Counted from the stretch's first letter, positions 32,939 to 47,700 are shown. The stretch is DNA of 64,000 nt from Apophysomyces variabilis (GCA_002749535.1 MZZL01000405.1:1395748-1459747), one strand, 5' to 3'. The notes: a model not told the origin generated them from the letters alone. A program made the numbers and translations.

Positions 32939-33555
32939 ACAATCGAAAGAAAAAGAAAGCAATCAAAGTTGCAAGTCACCGCTGAAGGGAAATTGGGAAA
33001 CAAAAGAAAAGGGGGGCTGACCTAAACAGTACAGTAAAATAATAAAAAGGAATAATGCACGAACAGCAACTTAGAAATAATAAAATAAAGATTCGTTCTT
33101 TGATAGAGGGGTAAAAAAGAGCTATGATTGCTATAAGACCACAAAAGAAGGGATACGGAGATGGGAAGAGCAAGTCAGAAAAAAAAAAGAAAGGCAAAGG
33201 GAGGTTTGGGGGTGGAAGAAAAGAGTTTTTATGCTGTTTTACGCCCATTAGATTATGTTGAACTTTTTTTTTGCTGCCTGCGTCACCCTATAGCAAAAGA
33301 GGGAAGTAAGGTGCCACATTTACACAGGGGTGGGGGGTCGCCTGGCTACCCTTAAAACTGGTGTTGCGTTGTTGTCATAGAGATCAACAAAAGAACTAAA
33401 AGGTAAAAACATTTGATCTGATATTTGATCAAGTTTGTATAGTAGTACCGTGCACTCTTCCCTGGTATGTTGTCACACACAGTTAAAATAAAAGGCAGTC
33501 GATCCAAGAAAGAAGAAAATAAAAAGAAGTCTATGAGATCCCCATTTTTTAATGA
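32939..33555. other. Intergenic: heat shock factor upstream region and ATPase 3' flank
   Basis: No gene. Purine-rich runs on the plus strand occur near 33000-33230. The part next to 32938 is the leader and promoter of the factor gene; the part near 33556 is the 3' flank of the ATPase gene. Confidence 0.5.
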
Positions 33556-36500
33556 TTATGCAACCCCTACAGCCTCCATCTCCTCCGTAAGTTGTTTGTA
33601 TATCTTGCGATGACTTTTGCCAACAGGTGTATACTCGCCTCGCGGTGCCGACCGTACGTTCCGCAGACCTCGTGAGAGCCAGCCCGCAAGTCGCAGAAAT
33701 AGGTATTTTTCGCATAGAAAACTGATTGCGAAATTCCCCGCTGCTAAGCTCAAAAGGAATGCTCGGAAACTAAAAGGTATGACCTCCAACTCGAGAAGAT
33801 CCATCATAAATGCCGTAGGGTACAAAACGCACCAGACAGTCAACGTGATAAGTGTGGCCAACGTGAAAACGAACCGACCTGGACTCCGACAATGAGGTTA
33901 TTGATTCATAACGAGTTGTTTGTATCATTTACCGTTGGTGTAAAGTGGCTGTCGGTAAGGTGGTCCTACGCTGAACACGACAGCCACGAGAATGTATTGG
34001 AAACTGGACAGAAGGAACAGAATCGTATTCTCATAGCACTCGATGTTTTCACCGTCAGGATCAAAAACTGGTTCAACGTACCTGTGGTCACATACCACAG
34101 ATTAGTTACGTTATAAGATGGAAAAATCTTGAACCATACCACTCCTGTTCACGAACGGCCCAATAGGCAATGAACTGAAAGCTGGAGTTGATAATGATTT
34201 GACCAATAAGAGAAGTCAACACCTTTTTTGACACGAGACTGGCAGTCGGTCGTTTACGATAAAGCTGAGGCCATGCGCCCGTGTAGCCCACTGTTACACA
34301 CACATTCGGTTGTCAACAAACACGAGATACTGGTGTCACTTACTGTACACAGCAACAGGTAGAATTAAAAATAAGTCAATGTAGAGAAATTGGAAGTCGC
34401 CCAGATTACTGCCAAACGCATACAAAATTGTCACAGACGTAAACTGGATAATGCTGTATAACGCCATATACTTAAAACAGCTGAAACTGGTTACCAACGC
34501 CGCTCGACCCTCCCTAGGGGTAGGAATAGATCAACAACTACACATGCTTTTCGGGGCTTCAACTTTACCTAATCACATCAATAACACAATGGATATCCAT
34601 CGTATTGCTAGTAAACGGTGCTGCAACCGATGCTTCCGCTTCTGACAAAGAAATTCCGATATCGCCCGCCTTGAGCGCGCCGCAATCGTTGGCGCCATCT
34701 CCGCAAAATCCTACACAGTAGCCGATGTTTTGCAACTCGTTTACAAGCTCCTGCTTTTCATCGGGCGACATACGAGCGTAGATGGCTCCCTTCACCAACA
34801 TACGCTGCAAAACCTCGGTAGATGCATGGTCTACCATCCACCGAAAGGCCTCTCCAGTAACAGCAAGGTGATACTTCAGTTCTCCCCCATACGGTTGATC
34901 ATAGTAGTTTGTCACCCCACCCTGCCGCTGAACAGGTAATGTGGTATATAAATATACATGACTTCTTTTTTTATACCCAAAATTAAATGCTCTTTTACCT
35001 GCAGCGTATTACTATTGAGTTCATCTCCCTCCTGCAAAACGCTTTCCCATATAATCTGTGAATCCGGATCAGTCGAAGAACCGCGTAAAAATCTTGGGGT
35101 GTATATTTCTGCTGCTTGGTCAACCAAACCACATTCCCTTGACACGCTAATGGCGGTCAACACATTATCGCCTAGAATGGATATATTAGCCTATTACGCG
35201 AAAAAGGTGGCACCTTTGCGTTACCTGTGCACATAATTTGTCGGATATTGGCATTACGCAATGTCGTAATGGCAGATATTGTGCGCGGCTTCAATTTGTT
35301 CTCGAATATAATAAAACCCAAAAACGTTAAGTTCGTTTCTACATCCTGTCTGTGCGTCGTTCAAAACACGGGATTAGGACATACGAATGGACAAAATAAG
35401 AACCATACCTCTTAAGTTTATGAAGCTTGTGCCATTTAATGCCGTCAAGTTGGCGAGATGCACAAGCAATCACTCGGTAGCCACGATGTGTGTACGAGTA
35501 AAGCTGCTCTTGGTAATCCAGTGGCACTATTTCTCGAGTTAAAACAAGCCTTTTTTTCTTCCTGCGTCTCATGCTTACATGTATCGGCTCGGCATATGTC
35601 TTTCATTACTTCAGGTGCACCCTTCACAAAAACTTCCATAGTTGGATCCGCTAAGCGTCGAACGATCACGCTCATTCGTCTCAGAGCGGACATAAACTCG
35701 AATGAATGAATGATTCCATATTCGATCGGTGGTGTATGACCACTTTCCTGGAAAGGAAAAAGCGAATTATAAATTCTGATGACACACACGATAGTACAAA
35801 AAGTATCTCACCATTTGCACTGAAGGGTCTGGTGGTCCACCAGGAGGACGGACCACGGTCGGCATAATGCCCACCTTAGCACTTTTCTTAGCTTGTAACA
35901 CAGCCAGTTCACTTCGAGGCTTCAGCCCCGCAGATGAAACTCCGCTGCTCTCCTCCAGATCCCATCCTGTAAACTCGAACATCTTCAGATCAAGAGGATC
36001 GCCAACAAGCTCTCCATTGACAATCTTGAGGGAATGGCATGTTGTCATTGTACGGAATATTTTCGGCAAAGTTGTGGTATCATTGTCCTCATTGACGTCT
36101 ATTTCTCCAACCGACTGACGCTCGCCCTCAAAGTACCGTTTGTCGTCGGACTTTCTTGTCACGGCACGAATCCCGTGAATATCCAGTCCCTCTTCGGTTA
36201 GCGTACCGGTCTTATCAAAACACATGCAGTCTATTTTGCCTCCAATGTTCACTCTGGGAGGGGATATACAAAAAATGCCTGATTTCTTCAACCTGCTAAT
36301 AGCAAAGCTCGTTCCGATCGACATGGTTGCAGGTAAGGCAGGTGGAACAACGATAGTAATCAAATCAAGCGCTCTCAGTATCATAGTCGTTTTGTCAATA
36401 CCGAGCCGTAAAAAATTAATCGATGAAAGCAGAAAACCAATCACCGCTACATATCAAATAAGCATCTCTTTAGAAGGAAACAAACGAGCTGACATACCAA

Positions 36501-38531
36501 TGACCGCCAGTACGCCAATAAACCGGAAGGAGTCGCGATAGAATTTGAAATTATTAGGCTTTGGAAATAGCATGCTCCGGATAAGCGCTCCTTTGGCGGT
36601 ATTAAAACCTGTTCTAACTACAACAGCGGTAGCAACAGAAACATTGTTCCCGTTTCTTACACGCACAATCTTGGTCCCCATAAATAAAAAGTGCTTCGTT
36701 ATCTCGGCTGGGATATTAGGAGCAGACAAATCCATCTTTCGAAGGGTGGCATCGGTGATAGGAGCCTTTGACACAGGTACCGACTCCCCAGTAAGCATGG
36801 ATTCGTTCAAGATACAATCGCCAGAGACCAGCATGGCGTCACATGGGAATGTATGAAGATTAGCAATATCTAGTAGGTCGCCAATCACTAAGTCTACAGA
36901 GCTAATGGCTCTCCCTACATAAATGGAATCAACTCTATGATTCTCCTAACAACGTCAATCATACATGATCCGTTTCGGAATACTCGAACACTGCACTCAA
37001 ATCGAGACATTTCGCGCATCCGTTTCATTGTCTAAAAACGCGTTAAATACATACACATAAAACCACGCAAATTGTACCTGTTTAGTCTCTATCAGTGTTG
37101 TGGTGATACTAATAGCGCTGATAAGAAAAATACAAAATGCGTAGTAATAATAATCATCCATACTCCATAGGATGATGCTTCCAATCTGAAAGACGTAGAA
37201 TGGATTAAGGACCTTTTGATTAAACACTTCCAGTTAGTGAGGGCTCGAAAGATCCATACGGGGTCACAAACCTCATCCGTGAGTAATTTGCCGATTGGTT
37301 TCTCCCGGATGTTGATTAGGTTAGGGCCGAAAACAGCCAATCTATCATGGTATTTTCTAGTTGTCAACCCTGTTTTAAGACCTTTCGCAGAGGTCCAGTT
37401 TTGGTCTTTCCAAAAACTTGCGAGAAAACGAATGATTATCAACAATTGACTGGGATCTTCACAATCCTACCCAACAACAAGAAATTTTCCAAGATGCGGA
37501 TGGAACGCCAATCTCGTATAACGATATTCGGCCAAGGTCAAATGTTGGAGTTTCTCCTCCAAATCCAACAATCTCGGGAAATCGCTCGTGTCGATAGCTG
37601 ACCGTGATAGTTCTTGTTTGATTTGATCCAGTGAAAAAACAGATCCGATGGTGCCACCATAAAGTTCACGTTGTGGTCTGATGATTTCTTTCTCCTTATA
37701 TTGATTCTAACAGAGCACGTCATGAGAGTACCTCAATAAGTCAAGGGATATTTCCACTTTAGCAAACTTTCACCTACGTACCGAGAATACCATCCATTCG
37801 GCATCTTTCAATGGTGCTCTATCGCCGACCCACGATACCCACCAGCGAGGCATCCATCTACAAAGAAGCCAGACCAGTCCAAACGACAAGACACAGAGCA
37901 AGCGGTAGATCAACAACCGAGGTCGGTTGTAGAGATAGCCTTCTATAGTGATTTCCACATCTTCTTCAACGAGTAACAGTTTTTGTTGCCATCGATCTTG
38001 AAGCAGAGCATCATGCGGGCCAATGCCTTCTATTCTTACATCCATGGGTCGTATATTATCGTTGACAGTCGACAGCGTATTTTTTCCTTTACGTAGGTCG
38101 TCGTCATGTATACTTTCTTGATCGCTCGAGCCAGTGTCGCTATTATACTCATCACTCGAATTCAGCTCGGCATCGCTTGCTTCCTCTTCGCTTTCCTCAA
38201 CGTCGCTTTCCTCTTGTTTTCGTCTTCTACGATGCAAAACAGAATGACCCCATCTCTGATTAGAGCCGATCCCGTGTTCAGTGCTCAATGATGGTGCCGA
38301 ATGCGTCTCACTACATAGTGGACTTGCAGCCAGTGTGATTTCCTGACGGTTTAGATTACTAGAGCTTATGGGCGGTGTATGCATAAGCGGCGCAGCAGAG
38401 TTTCGCCTCAGCTCCGTCCGTTGTGCAGACAGTTCAGAGTGTACGCGAGGTAAGTCTCGCGATCGGATGTCATCTTCCAAGGAGGAGGCTCCGTATGCTG
38501 CACATGACCGAGTCGAGGTGTTAATCGACAT
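33556..38531 (-). CDS. P5B-type (ATP13A2/Ypk9-like) P-type ATPase
   Basis: Vacuolar or lysosomal membrane pump; family members export polyamines or handle metals. About sixteen exons on the minus strand. Exon 1 (37782-38531) gives 250 residues: a long polar N-terminus, then [20 protein letters not shown] and a first hydrophobic hairpin. Later blocks in order: [42 protein letters not shown] (actuator loop), [20 protein letters not shown] (the PPALP motif of P5B pumps), [16 protein letters not shown] (phosphorylated Asp), [64 protein letters not shown] (hinge). The last membrane segments end near 33640, followed by a short tail ending EEMEAVGVA. All catalytic motifs are intact. The start ATG at 38531 is the first in frame; exon 5 to 6 around 36940-37030 is the least certain junction. 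Confidence 0.9.
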
Positions 38532-39526
38532 TCGCGTTGTTGATCGCAGATATGCATACAAAGTGAACTGACCAGAAAAGATACAGTCTGCTCGAAGTCC
38601 GGCTTTTTGAAATCTCCAGTGTGTGACCGGGAAATGATACACATTTGGTCTTCAATTGTTGATAAGTAACTGCGGCAAATCAGTTACTGCTTCTATTTTT
38701 GCTTTCATCAAAAAAAAATTCACGTAGAAAATAACAAACAATTCTAGAGCCATAGTGATCTAGGACGCCTAAAGGAGCTGACGGACAGCAGACGTTTCTA
38801 TCAATCCTCGAAGCCAAACATATAGGGACTTGGCGTCTTCCAACTGTGTTTCAAGCGGAGCGGCAAAGTACGTCGTATTCCATCAATAACTTGTAACCGC
38901 TCACAGACCCTTAAAAAATTGCGTAAGGACAATCATGATTTCACAGTGTCGAGGCCCCCTTTTCCCACACAGCGGTTATTGTAAGTTAGTGGATAGAGTC
39001 TCTTAATCGTACTGTACGAAGTAATGTCACTAGATGATTACTTTAATCGGAAATTGTACTCCTATAAGCTGTGTCATTACCCTCGGTTTTCAGGCATGTA
39101 TGTAGGATGACGTTACCTGTTTTGATATTTGTTTGCGGATATGTCTGCAGTGAACACAGTAACAAAAAAATCCATTACTTCATGGCAAGCAATTACTACC
39201 CTAAGGATTGTTTTCTTTTTACAATGATCATTGAATGTGCGTTACTGGAAGACAGATTTAGAAAATAGATAGATAGAAAGGACAGGGGAGAAACAGAAGC
39301 ATGTTTAAGGACAGGACAAAGGAGAGATATCGTGCCCGCCAGTTGCAGGTCACTCGTCTTACTGCCTTTAGGGAAAAATGAAATGGACTTTTATGAGTGG
39401 TGTAACATAGTAAACAAAGATAGGGCGAATAATGGTGACAAAGTAGGAAATATATACAACGTAATGATTTGGACTATATGTATTAGCAAGATTGGCTTTC
39501 TTTTCGTCTTTTCTTTTCGGTTTCAA
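38532..39526. other. Intergenic
   Basis: Promoter side of the P5B ATPase gene and 3' flank of the lipase gene. No gene seen. Small open frames are not convincing. Confidence 0.5.
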
Positions 39527-41615
39527 TCAAGGTAATTTCAATGTATTTGGTTCTACACAAGTGTCCGGATTGAGATCAATATCCCACATGGAATAATGCG
39601 TTGAGACGTTAAACGTTGTAGACGTAAATGTGCGCGCAAGTGTGTCTTCCATTTTACTTGGATTTTCTTCCTTTAACATAATACCACGACGATAAAGACC
39701 CTGAGGCGACGAGTCAAAAGGGGGTATCAAAACACAAGTGGCACCGGTATGAAACAGTCCAGCTGTACGTGGAGGGATATGAGCCATTAGATCGGAAGGA
39801 TGGGTGATCCGAATTGTTTCTACGTGCTTTTCGAGATGTTCTACAAAAGCACGGTTGCCAACACGTGGCGAATGTATAGCACAAAATAGGATGGATCGAT
39901 TGACAAGGAGTTTTGTGGACACTAAGGAGGATGCACATAACGCAGCAACCGCTATAGACACATTTAAGGTTAACAGACCTATTGCCACACACCTAGTCTC
40001 ATCGTGGCCTACCTCCTCCCAAGGAGTGGCCAATAATGACCACTTTATAATGTGCAGGTACCATCTGACAAGTCCGCATCAGTCTAGTGGCTACCGTCAA
40101 TTCACATCGACGCCAGGCGGCCAGCGCGCAGTCAAGGACCCAAAAAGTCGAATCTTCTTGCTGATGTTGAAGGTCTTGGTTAGAGGCATTGCGAACGCTT
40201 GAGCGGGTCCATGTTCTTCTCTTGAAAGTCGTTGAAAGAGATCGTCTGTCAGGTTTGGGACCATATTCGTCAAACATAGCATCATCCGCTGCCTCAATGT
40301 CTTGCCATGGTGCAGGAACGAAAGACGCATTTTCGAATAATCCTTTTGATGAAGAGACTCCCGGAAAAACGACCACAATTTCCTCATGTTGATGATCGAC
40401 AGCAATGTAGCCGTGCCTTTCCGCTTTTTGATCTAACGAGAACGAGGTGACCGGTGATGATCCATCCGAATTACCATCCGATACTGCCGATCCGTTTCTT
40501 TGGTATTGCTCAGTGGCGGAAATGCATGAATCCGGGGTCCATATATTTTGTAGGTAGGACAATGGAAACGTTGGTACAACACATGTATCCTCGAACAAAT
40601 CGCCATCTATATTTTCTGATTGCGATACTGTAATTGCGGGAATGCCGTCGTGATGATCTTCTACATTGATGGTGGATAGTCCGCAGGAAATGGCCGATGC
40701 TGGCATTAATGAAGAAGGCGATAGAACGGCTGCATCAAGACCTATAACGCTCTGACATTTTCGGCAAACTAACTTGCAGAACGAGCGTTCTGCATCTATT
40801 GATTCAGGAATAATAGCGTGGACTGTTTTTGCTGCTAAAACACCATAACGTCTAACATGATCATATAGATCCGTAGGTACTTCCTGAAACGGCTTCTTGA
40901 AGACTTGACGAGGCTTAGGTGACGTAGCAAGCGGAGGCAATGGTTTCGTCATGGGTATATGCACTGCAGCTTGTAATAACAATGATTTAGGAAGCATAAA
41001 AATGCATTGTCGGTAGATCTCCGGTATCGATCGGTGTTTTGTGCGATATAAAAGGCGGGAAAACCTACGAAGAAATGTCCGAGAGCAAAGTTGCGCGTTC
41101 AAAACTCCCAAAACGGGGGCTGACGCAGAACAAGGATGGATAAAAGCACCCCACGCAGTGATAGCAGTCGATGTAGAGTAGCTTTCACTTCGTATCGCTT
41201 TCACAGCTTCATGGACTCCTTTTTCTTCTTGCAACTGCTGTATCAGCCAAGCATACTGTTCTACCGTCAGCCATAAGGTATTGGTATGTTTCATATCTGC
41301 GTTTGCTCCCAGCGCGACGTGGGATTGACTAGGTTCATAATGGACAAAGGCTTTGGTACTGTTCCAGCCTAGTTGTCCACAGTGGGGTAGGAATTCCAAG
41401 TTGGGATGAAGCAATGTTACAGTTTGTATCTCAGGGCAAGGCCTGAAATCAGTGGTAAGTGTCATTGCCACCGCTGGTGCTGGCGATCCCTTCGCGTAGG
41501 ACGCTGTTTGTGAAGCATTGCGGGGAGTCCATAGTTGCCGAACGCCTTTAAAGGAGCGAGCTAACCGTGACGACGTAGGGAGCGATTCTGACGAAGAAAC
41601 GGTTGGATTAGGCAT
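39527..41615 (-). CDS. Class 3 lipase-family protein (alpha/beta hydrolase, diacylglycerol-lipase-like)
   Basis: Two exons on the minus strand, 40013-41615 and 39527-39951, encode 675 residues. The nucleophile motif GHSLGG spans the exon border and continues as AVAALCASSL in exon 2. Other triad candidates are Asp in HPSDLMAHIPP and His in VSTHYSMWDID. HGYIAVDHQHEEIVVVFPGV matches the lid-side strand of Lipase_3 domains. About 400 residues before the hydrolase core have no domain I recognise, although YGVLAAKTVHAIIPES looks like the helix that precedes such domains. No signal peptide is visible, so an intracellular or membrane-attached lipase is likely. The ATG at 41615 is the first in frame. 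Confidence 0.8.
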
Positions 41616-44600
41616 GATCGAGGCTTGATCGGTAAAAGGAAAGAAATAAAATGAAGAATAGCTCTGCCTTATAGTTGGAAGAGACAAACTGAATTAGGGA
41701 AAGGAGCACGTAAAGCTATACAGGAGAGACTATATACGAACTTCTTGTGTAATGAAAAACGGGAAAAATGAGCCCGTGAATGCCCTAAAACCAACCTGTG
41801 TACCCATTGTTGCTCAAGTACATAAATCACACTCCACTCTTCCTTTTGCTTTTCTACAGTGCATCCCACGATCATCTTCATTGCCCATCAAAATCGCGTG
41901 CTTAGTGTCCAGTTATCTTTATTCAAAGTGGCGCCTCACATGCACAAATTTACTATCTTGTAGCAAGGAGTGAATAAAATATATATATTTATATATATCT
42001 ATCGTCTCCTGTAGCAAGTATCTCTTTGTTGTCTGTGCAGATCAATCCAGCTGCAGGCGGCCCTTTCTCACTTGGGGGCTGATCGTGTAGGACATAAGAA
42101 GGAGCAATCACACTACCAACTTATTCTGTAGTGTTGTTGTAGCAAACATGAAGCAAACTCTGTATCATCAACTAAAAATGATTAAGAGCTAAGAAAGCTA
42201 ACCTATCTATATTGCTTGGAAACATTGACACAAAAACGGAGAGGATGCAAATACGAAATAAATTGCCCTGGTTTGTAAAAGCGTCTCAAATACAGATCTA
42301 ACAACCACCCTAAAAAGTCATTGTATGAGACAGTCCAGGGGGGGGATGCTGATGGCTTACATTAAAATGGTATAGCTTAAAAGCAGGCACAGGCTTGTTA
42401 AGACAAAGATTTCTGCTAGTCATTGTCTTATGGACTTTAACTTACCATTAGTGCATCGAAAGGATGCATATATATATGTTAACTGCGCAAATATGCACAT
42501 TGATACTCTAATCTCCGTTTTCTATTGTACTCTGCGTGATTGCTGCATGAAAGCACTTGTCATGCGTGCCATCAACGTTTGCAGGTCTCTTGCCACTTAT
42601 AAGTCAGACATGGATTTAACCCTACAAGACAAAGTCAGTCTGAAAAATTGCTGGAGACAATTATAGAAGAAATTAGCAAACTCTTTCACACGTATAAAAT
42701 ATGATACATCTGCTCTTAAAACAGACTCAGCAGCTTGAATGCGTTAGCATGGTGGATCAGCAGCATGCACAACAGTGATCTTTGTCGTAAGTCCGCAGTA
42801 TTCTGACAGGAGTTGAAAAGAACAATACCTCTGGTGTCCATCTTATGGGGACATCCATTTATTCATGTTTTATGTTTTACAGAGTCAGAAACGTTAGGTC
42901 TTCACTAAACTCCATAACCTTTACATTACTGTGATGCGTAAACTAAACACGTAGTCCTGAACATAAATTGATAGTTTAGATGTCATGCTACATATACTAG
43001 CTTGATATCATGAGAGCCATTTATAGGATATAAGGCAAAAAGCTCTTATGAATCACTTATGAACTGGTATAACAATAGCAATGGTGGATGTATTCATTGT
43101 CAGTGGATCGTATTCTTAAATGAAGCAAATAAAGTTGTTCTCCTTTTATTTCGTAGAAACCTGAATGTTGTACCAATGTGTCAGTAAAGTTTGACTGACA
43201 CAGGGACCTTCTATACTTTTGACATTAGCGGACCAGGAATATGTCGCCAGGTTACCCCTGCTTGCTGTAGTTTTCTCCTTTTCTGTGCAATAGAATTGTT
43301 AATTTTAAGTCCAAAGAAGATTCTCAGCTTGGTGGTCTGAACAATTTACTGTTTTTCCTTTGTCTGCATATGGTGTTTGGAGCTCCATGGACAAAATAAA
43401 ATTCCACAATTGCTGCCGATAATCGTTGGCAATTTGGTTTACCATTATGTTTACATAATTAAAACTGGATGTGTAAATTATCTTTTGATGGGATTCTTTT
43501 CTTTTGGCCGCTGATTTGTTCATAATTGAGCAATTGGAATCAGTGCCCGTTAATCATGTGTATCTGACCGATCATGAGGTATGTTAACCTTCTCAAACCA
43601 TGCTAAACTATTGATACCCTCTCTCAAAATGAATAAATAAATAAGTTCCCTTAACAGGGGATCGATCTATGTGAGACAAACTTATCTGCTTATCTCTCTT
43701 GTTCTTCCCTAAGACAATTTCCACAAGGCTAGTTGGCTATCAATATCTGCTCAGCTTTTATATCCTATTCCATTTACACAAATTTAACGTAGATATTCTA
43801 CTTTGTGCACGTACATGGATAAAAGTAACTAGTCTTGACGGCCGGTCTGTCGTTCACTAATAGTTGCCGAATCTTGGCCTTACCATGGTTTAATATTGTA
43901 TTTCTTTACAATGCATGAACTGATGCGCTATATTGCGTGTTGTCAAAATCCAAAACATATCATTTGCTATTTTCATAAAAAGCAAACAACTTTTACTCTT
44001 CATACTCCTGATACATGGCGGGAAGTCCCCGAACACTACGTTTGTTGGCCACAGTTCTAATTGTGCTTGCGTCAATGCTTGTAGAATGATTGTCAGCAGG
44101 ATGGGTGAAAGCAAAAAGTTGTCTTAGTCTTCCTACAATGTAGTTTATGTGTTTTTCTCTCTATAGCCATTGATAGAGTGACAAGTTTTCAAATTATTAG
44201 AGTATATCTTCTGTAATTTCTCCAGTAAAATAAGATTAACGATCTTATTTTGTACAAAGTTGATAATAAACATCTTTGAAACAAATAAACACTTTCCAGA
44301 TACAAAATTCGTTACCTGCTGCAAATAGACGGTTCCTTATTGTCCGGTGATTCTACCGGTAGTGTAGATGACGTAATGTTTCTCTAAGGTTACCGCATAA
44401 TCCGGACTAGTCCGGCCGGGATGAGTTAGACAATCGACAAAGCAGATCCACCGTGACCTTCCATTGCCCAACTTGGCGAAAAGAAAACCAAAAGCTTTGC
44501 CTTCTGTATCTCTCTTTGCACGTGGGCTAACGGTATATTTCTCGCAAGAAGTCTACCCGTGAAGTCTCTTCCACCATGGAGCAAGGTAAAGATTCCAGAT

Positions 44601-44718
44601 CTTGCACGCTCTTTTGCTGATCGGCTTGTGTTACTCTTACCCACCGCGTTGCATCGTTTAGAGGTACTTCGTCCGATCTAATAGGAAAGACATCAATAAC
44701 GATTGGAATCCTTTCTAG
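41616..44718. other. Intergenic, gene-poor
   Basis: Between the divergent lipase and BRWD-like genes. A (TA)n-rich patch lies at about 41978-42000. Open frames near 42430, 43305 and 43890 have no recognisable content. An ATG at 44577 followed by a GTAAAG donor-like site could mark a 5' leader exon of the BRWD-like gene, but it does not join the next exon in frame. Confidence 0.45.
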
Positions 44719-47700
44719 ATGTATTATTTGATTGCCAAATTCTTGGCTGCAAGTCCATGCAAAGAGGCGGCTCAAGTTTTGGAGAATGAACTTCAGAAAC
44801 ACCGCGAGCTATTACCACATACGATGAATTATGCAGGCACTCAAGTGCCCATGACACTGGAACGACTGGTGAGGGATTTGAATTCCCAATCCGTGGAAAG
44901 TTTATTTGTTTTTTATAGTCAAATGAGTATCCTGATGTAAAGGGGAACTACCTGACAGAATTGCTCTCAAAATTTCTACAACATTTTAAGAATACAGCTG
45001 ATCCGAAAATTCTACGAGTCAGTGCTTTACGACATGGTGATGAATCACTCTTGACAATGCTATCGGCATTTATACCCGACAAAGAACAGCAAAGCTGTAA
45101 TTACCTGACAATGACCCAGCAGGAACTGGCGGACCTTTCGCTCCGTAAGTGTGCCATCGAAACTTCCAACACTTCATCCTCATGACTTCGATCGTTTAAG
45201 ATCGCATGTTGACTGCCCGTCAGTTGGGCGCAAAAGTATCCCACCTGAGTCACACCCCGACATTTGCAGGAACGCATTTCAGAAAGGTGAGATATTTATC
45301 CATTGTGCATGGGTGTAATCTGGGTTTGTAGCGAGTCACCCTTTCTGGCCATCGTAATGCTGTTTATTGTCTGGCTTTCGACAAAACCAATAGACGTCTC
45401 TTTACAGTAAGTATTGGTGTTCATGGGTACCAGTGACATTTACTGTTAGTAGGGAAGTGACGATTTCCTTGTCAAAGTGTGGTGCGTTCGTACAGGCTAT
45501 CTCATCCATACCATTCGTGGACATCAGAACGTTATTACCGATATTGCGATTAATCAAGAGAATACATTGATTGCCACAGCATCATCAGATGGCTATGTCC
45601 GAGTGTGGACGATGAACGATTTCGCCCCAGTTGTCAGCCTAAGATCAAATACATCGACGATGAAACCATTTATAACAGTTAACTTCTCACCTTCACCACG
45701 ATCCGAAACGCGGTACTTATTGGCTACTAATGAAGATGGACTTGTCCGCCTTTGGAAGTGGGACAAGGAGACGTTGCAGTTCTTCGATCAGGAATCACCA
45801 ATTACGTTCAGCTGTAAATTTAGAGCAAGGGATCGTTTACGTTGTTCTTCTTTCAACTATACTGGAACAAACTTTGCTGTGGCTGGCGACGATGGTTTCG
45901 TGTACGTCTTTTCAACTGTAAAGGCTGACGTGGACGAGGTGAATTCCACGCAGAATGCTAATAGCCACGAAGAGGATGCTCGACCGCGTGGTGGAAGAGG
46001 ACGACGCCGAGTAGCGAGTGCTCTATTTCCGGATAAAAGCGGACACCTTCAGGCACAACCTGTTGTACCTATAGCTGTCTTAGAAGGACATATGGGAAGT
46101 GTAACGGATTTGGCCTATAGTCACGACGGCCGGCGTATTTTAAGTGGGTATGTGAACGGATTCTCTTTCTACCATTGCTCTACCGGTGCTAAGGCCTTGT
46201 AGATGCCAGGATGGTACTGCACGCATTTGGTCATACAACAAAGCTTCCAAGAGCTGGAATTCCATCATTTGTAAGTCTGCATAGAGAACCCAAGCCTAGA
46301 TTATAACTGTCTTTTAGTGGATATCAAGACAGATACCGATGTACCAGTAATATCACCGGCCACAGATCTGCAAGGACGAAAGGATGCAATTGCTCAGTTA
46401 ACTGCTACTCACGTGCAGCCAGAAAAGACGCAGTTTGGAACGTTGATGCCTGCCCCCACATTTACGAGATCGTACGATGCATTGTCAGCACAGTTTTCGC
46501 ACGATACCTCAACGCCTCCGTTAGCAAACAATCAGTCCGATTTGCCTACTAGTGAAAGCGCAACTCCAGACGCTGTTAATACCCATTCTGAGACGCAGGC
46601 AGACACTGATGCACCTAAGGTGACCATGATATCTTGGAGTGCAGACGACAAATTATGCATTATTGCCACGTCGCGTGGTGATATTAAAGTATACTACGCC
46701 TGCAACGGTCAGACAGTGTGTGTCCTCAAGGGCCATCGTGGAGAAACATATGCAGTGGAGTGTCATCCCACCGATCCGAATACAGTTCTATCTGCAGGAT
46801 ATGATGGGAATGTTATTTTATGGGATCTGCGACGGAAACGAACTATATGCTGTAAGTTTCATCTATTGGCTGGTTTGGCGCTCGACTCAGTTTTCTTTAG
46901 CTAAAAGTTACCCTGATCGAGTTTTTTTGGATTGTAAATTTTCACAAGATGGTAAGGATACATCTGGTTAGGGTACCTGTAATTTGACGGAAAAATAGGA
47001 ATGAAATATGCCCTCACAGACGAAGATGGAAATTGTACATTGTTTGGAATTGGGGGTTTGGACAAGGATTACGATCAGGTTAAAAGTTGGGAGCGGGGAC
47101 AATATTTCTATACAGACTATATGCCGCTGAGGTTCTCGCCTGATGGCACTTTTCTCGATGAGCAAACTATGGTACGTACTTCTTTTAAACGAGAGAAAGA
47201 GGCATTGGATTGATTTATTGTGTACAGCGTCCGCCGCACACATTGCCCCTGTCGCCTATAATTGATTGGAGAGGTGTTGAATATCCCAACCAGAAGAAAC
47301 TTGGGTTTGGTAGCTTGCCACGAATATTCCTGCCGTCGGGAAATAGACTTACCAGTCCTATAGGTCGTTGCATACCGGTACATCCTGACACGTTCGAGGC
47401 TGAAGACGCTCGGCGGCTCGCAAGCTATGATGCGGAAGAGGAAGAGTATGTGTGAAATCTTTAGTGATGGATATGGTGTTCATGGTAGTGTTTCGTAGAA
47501 TTAAGGCAAGGCGCGCCGTCGTTTTGCAGCCGATCGATAGGGCTCGTATTGCTCGTCGGCGGAGAGAATTTGTTCGTAATGACGATGAAGATGAGATGGA
47601 TGCAGTGGCTGCAACACAGCTGCAGTTTCCTTTACCACCTCCGCAACAATTTTTACTCCCTGACGATTCGAATGACGAAGATTATAATGAAGAAGCGGAT

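Noticed and set aside
44577..44586. ATG at 44577 as the start of the BRWD-like gene
   Set aside because: Joining it by the nearest GT donor to the exon at 44719 gives the wrong frame.
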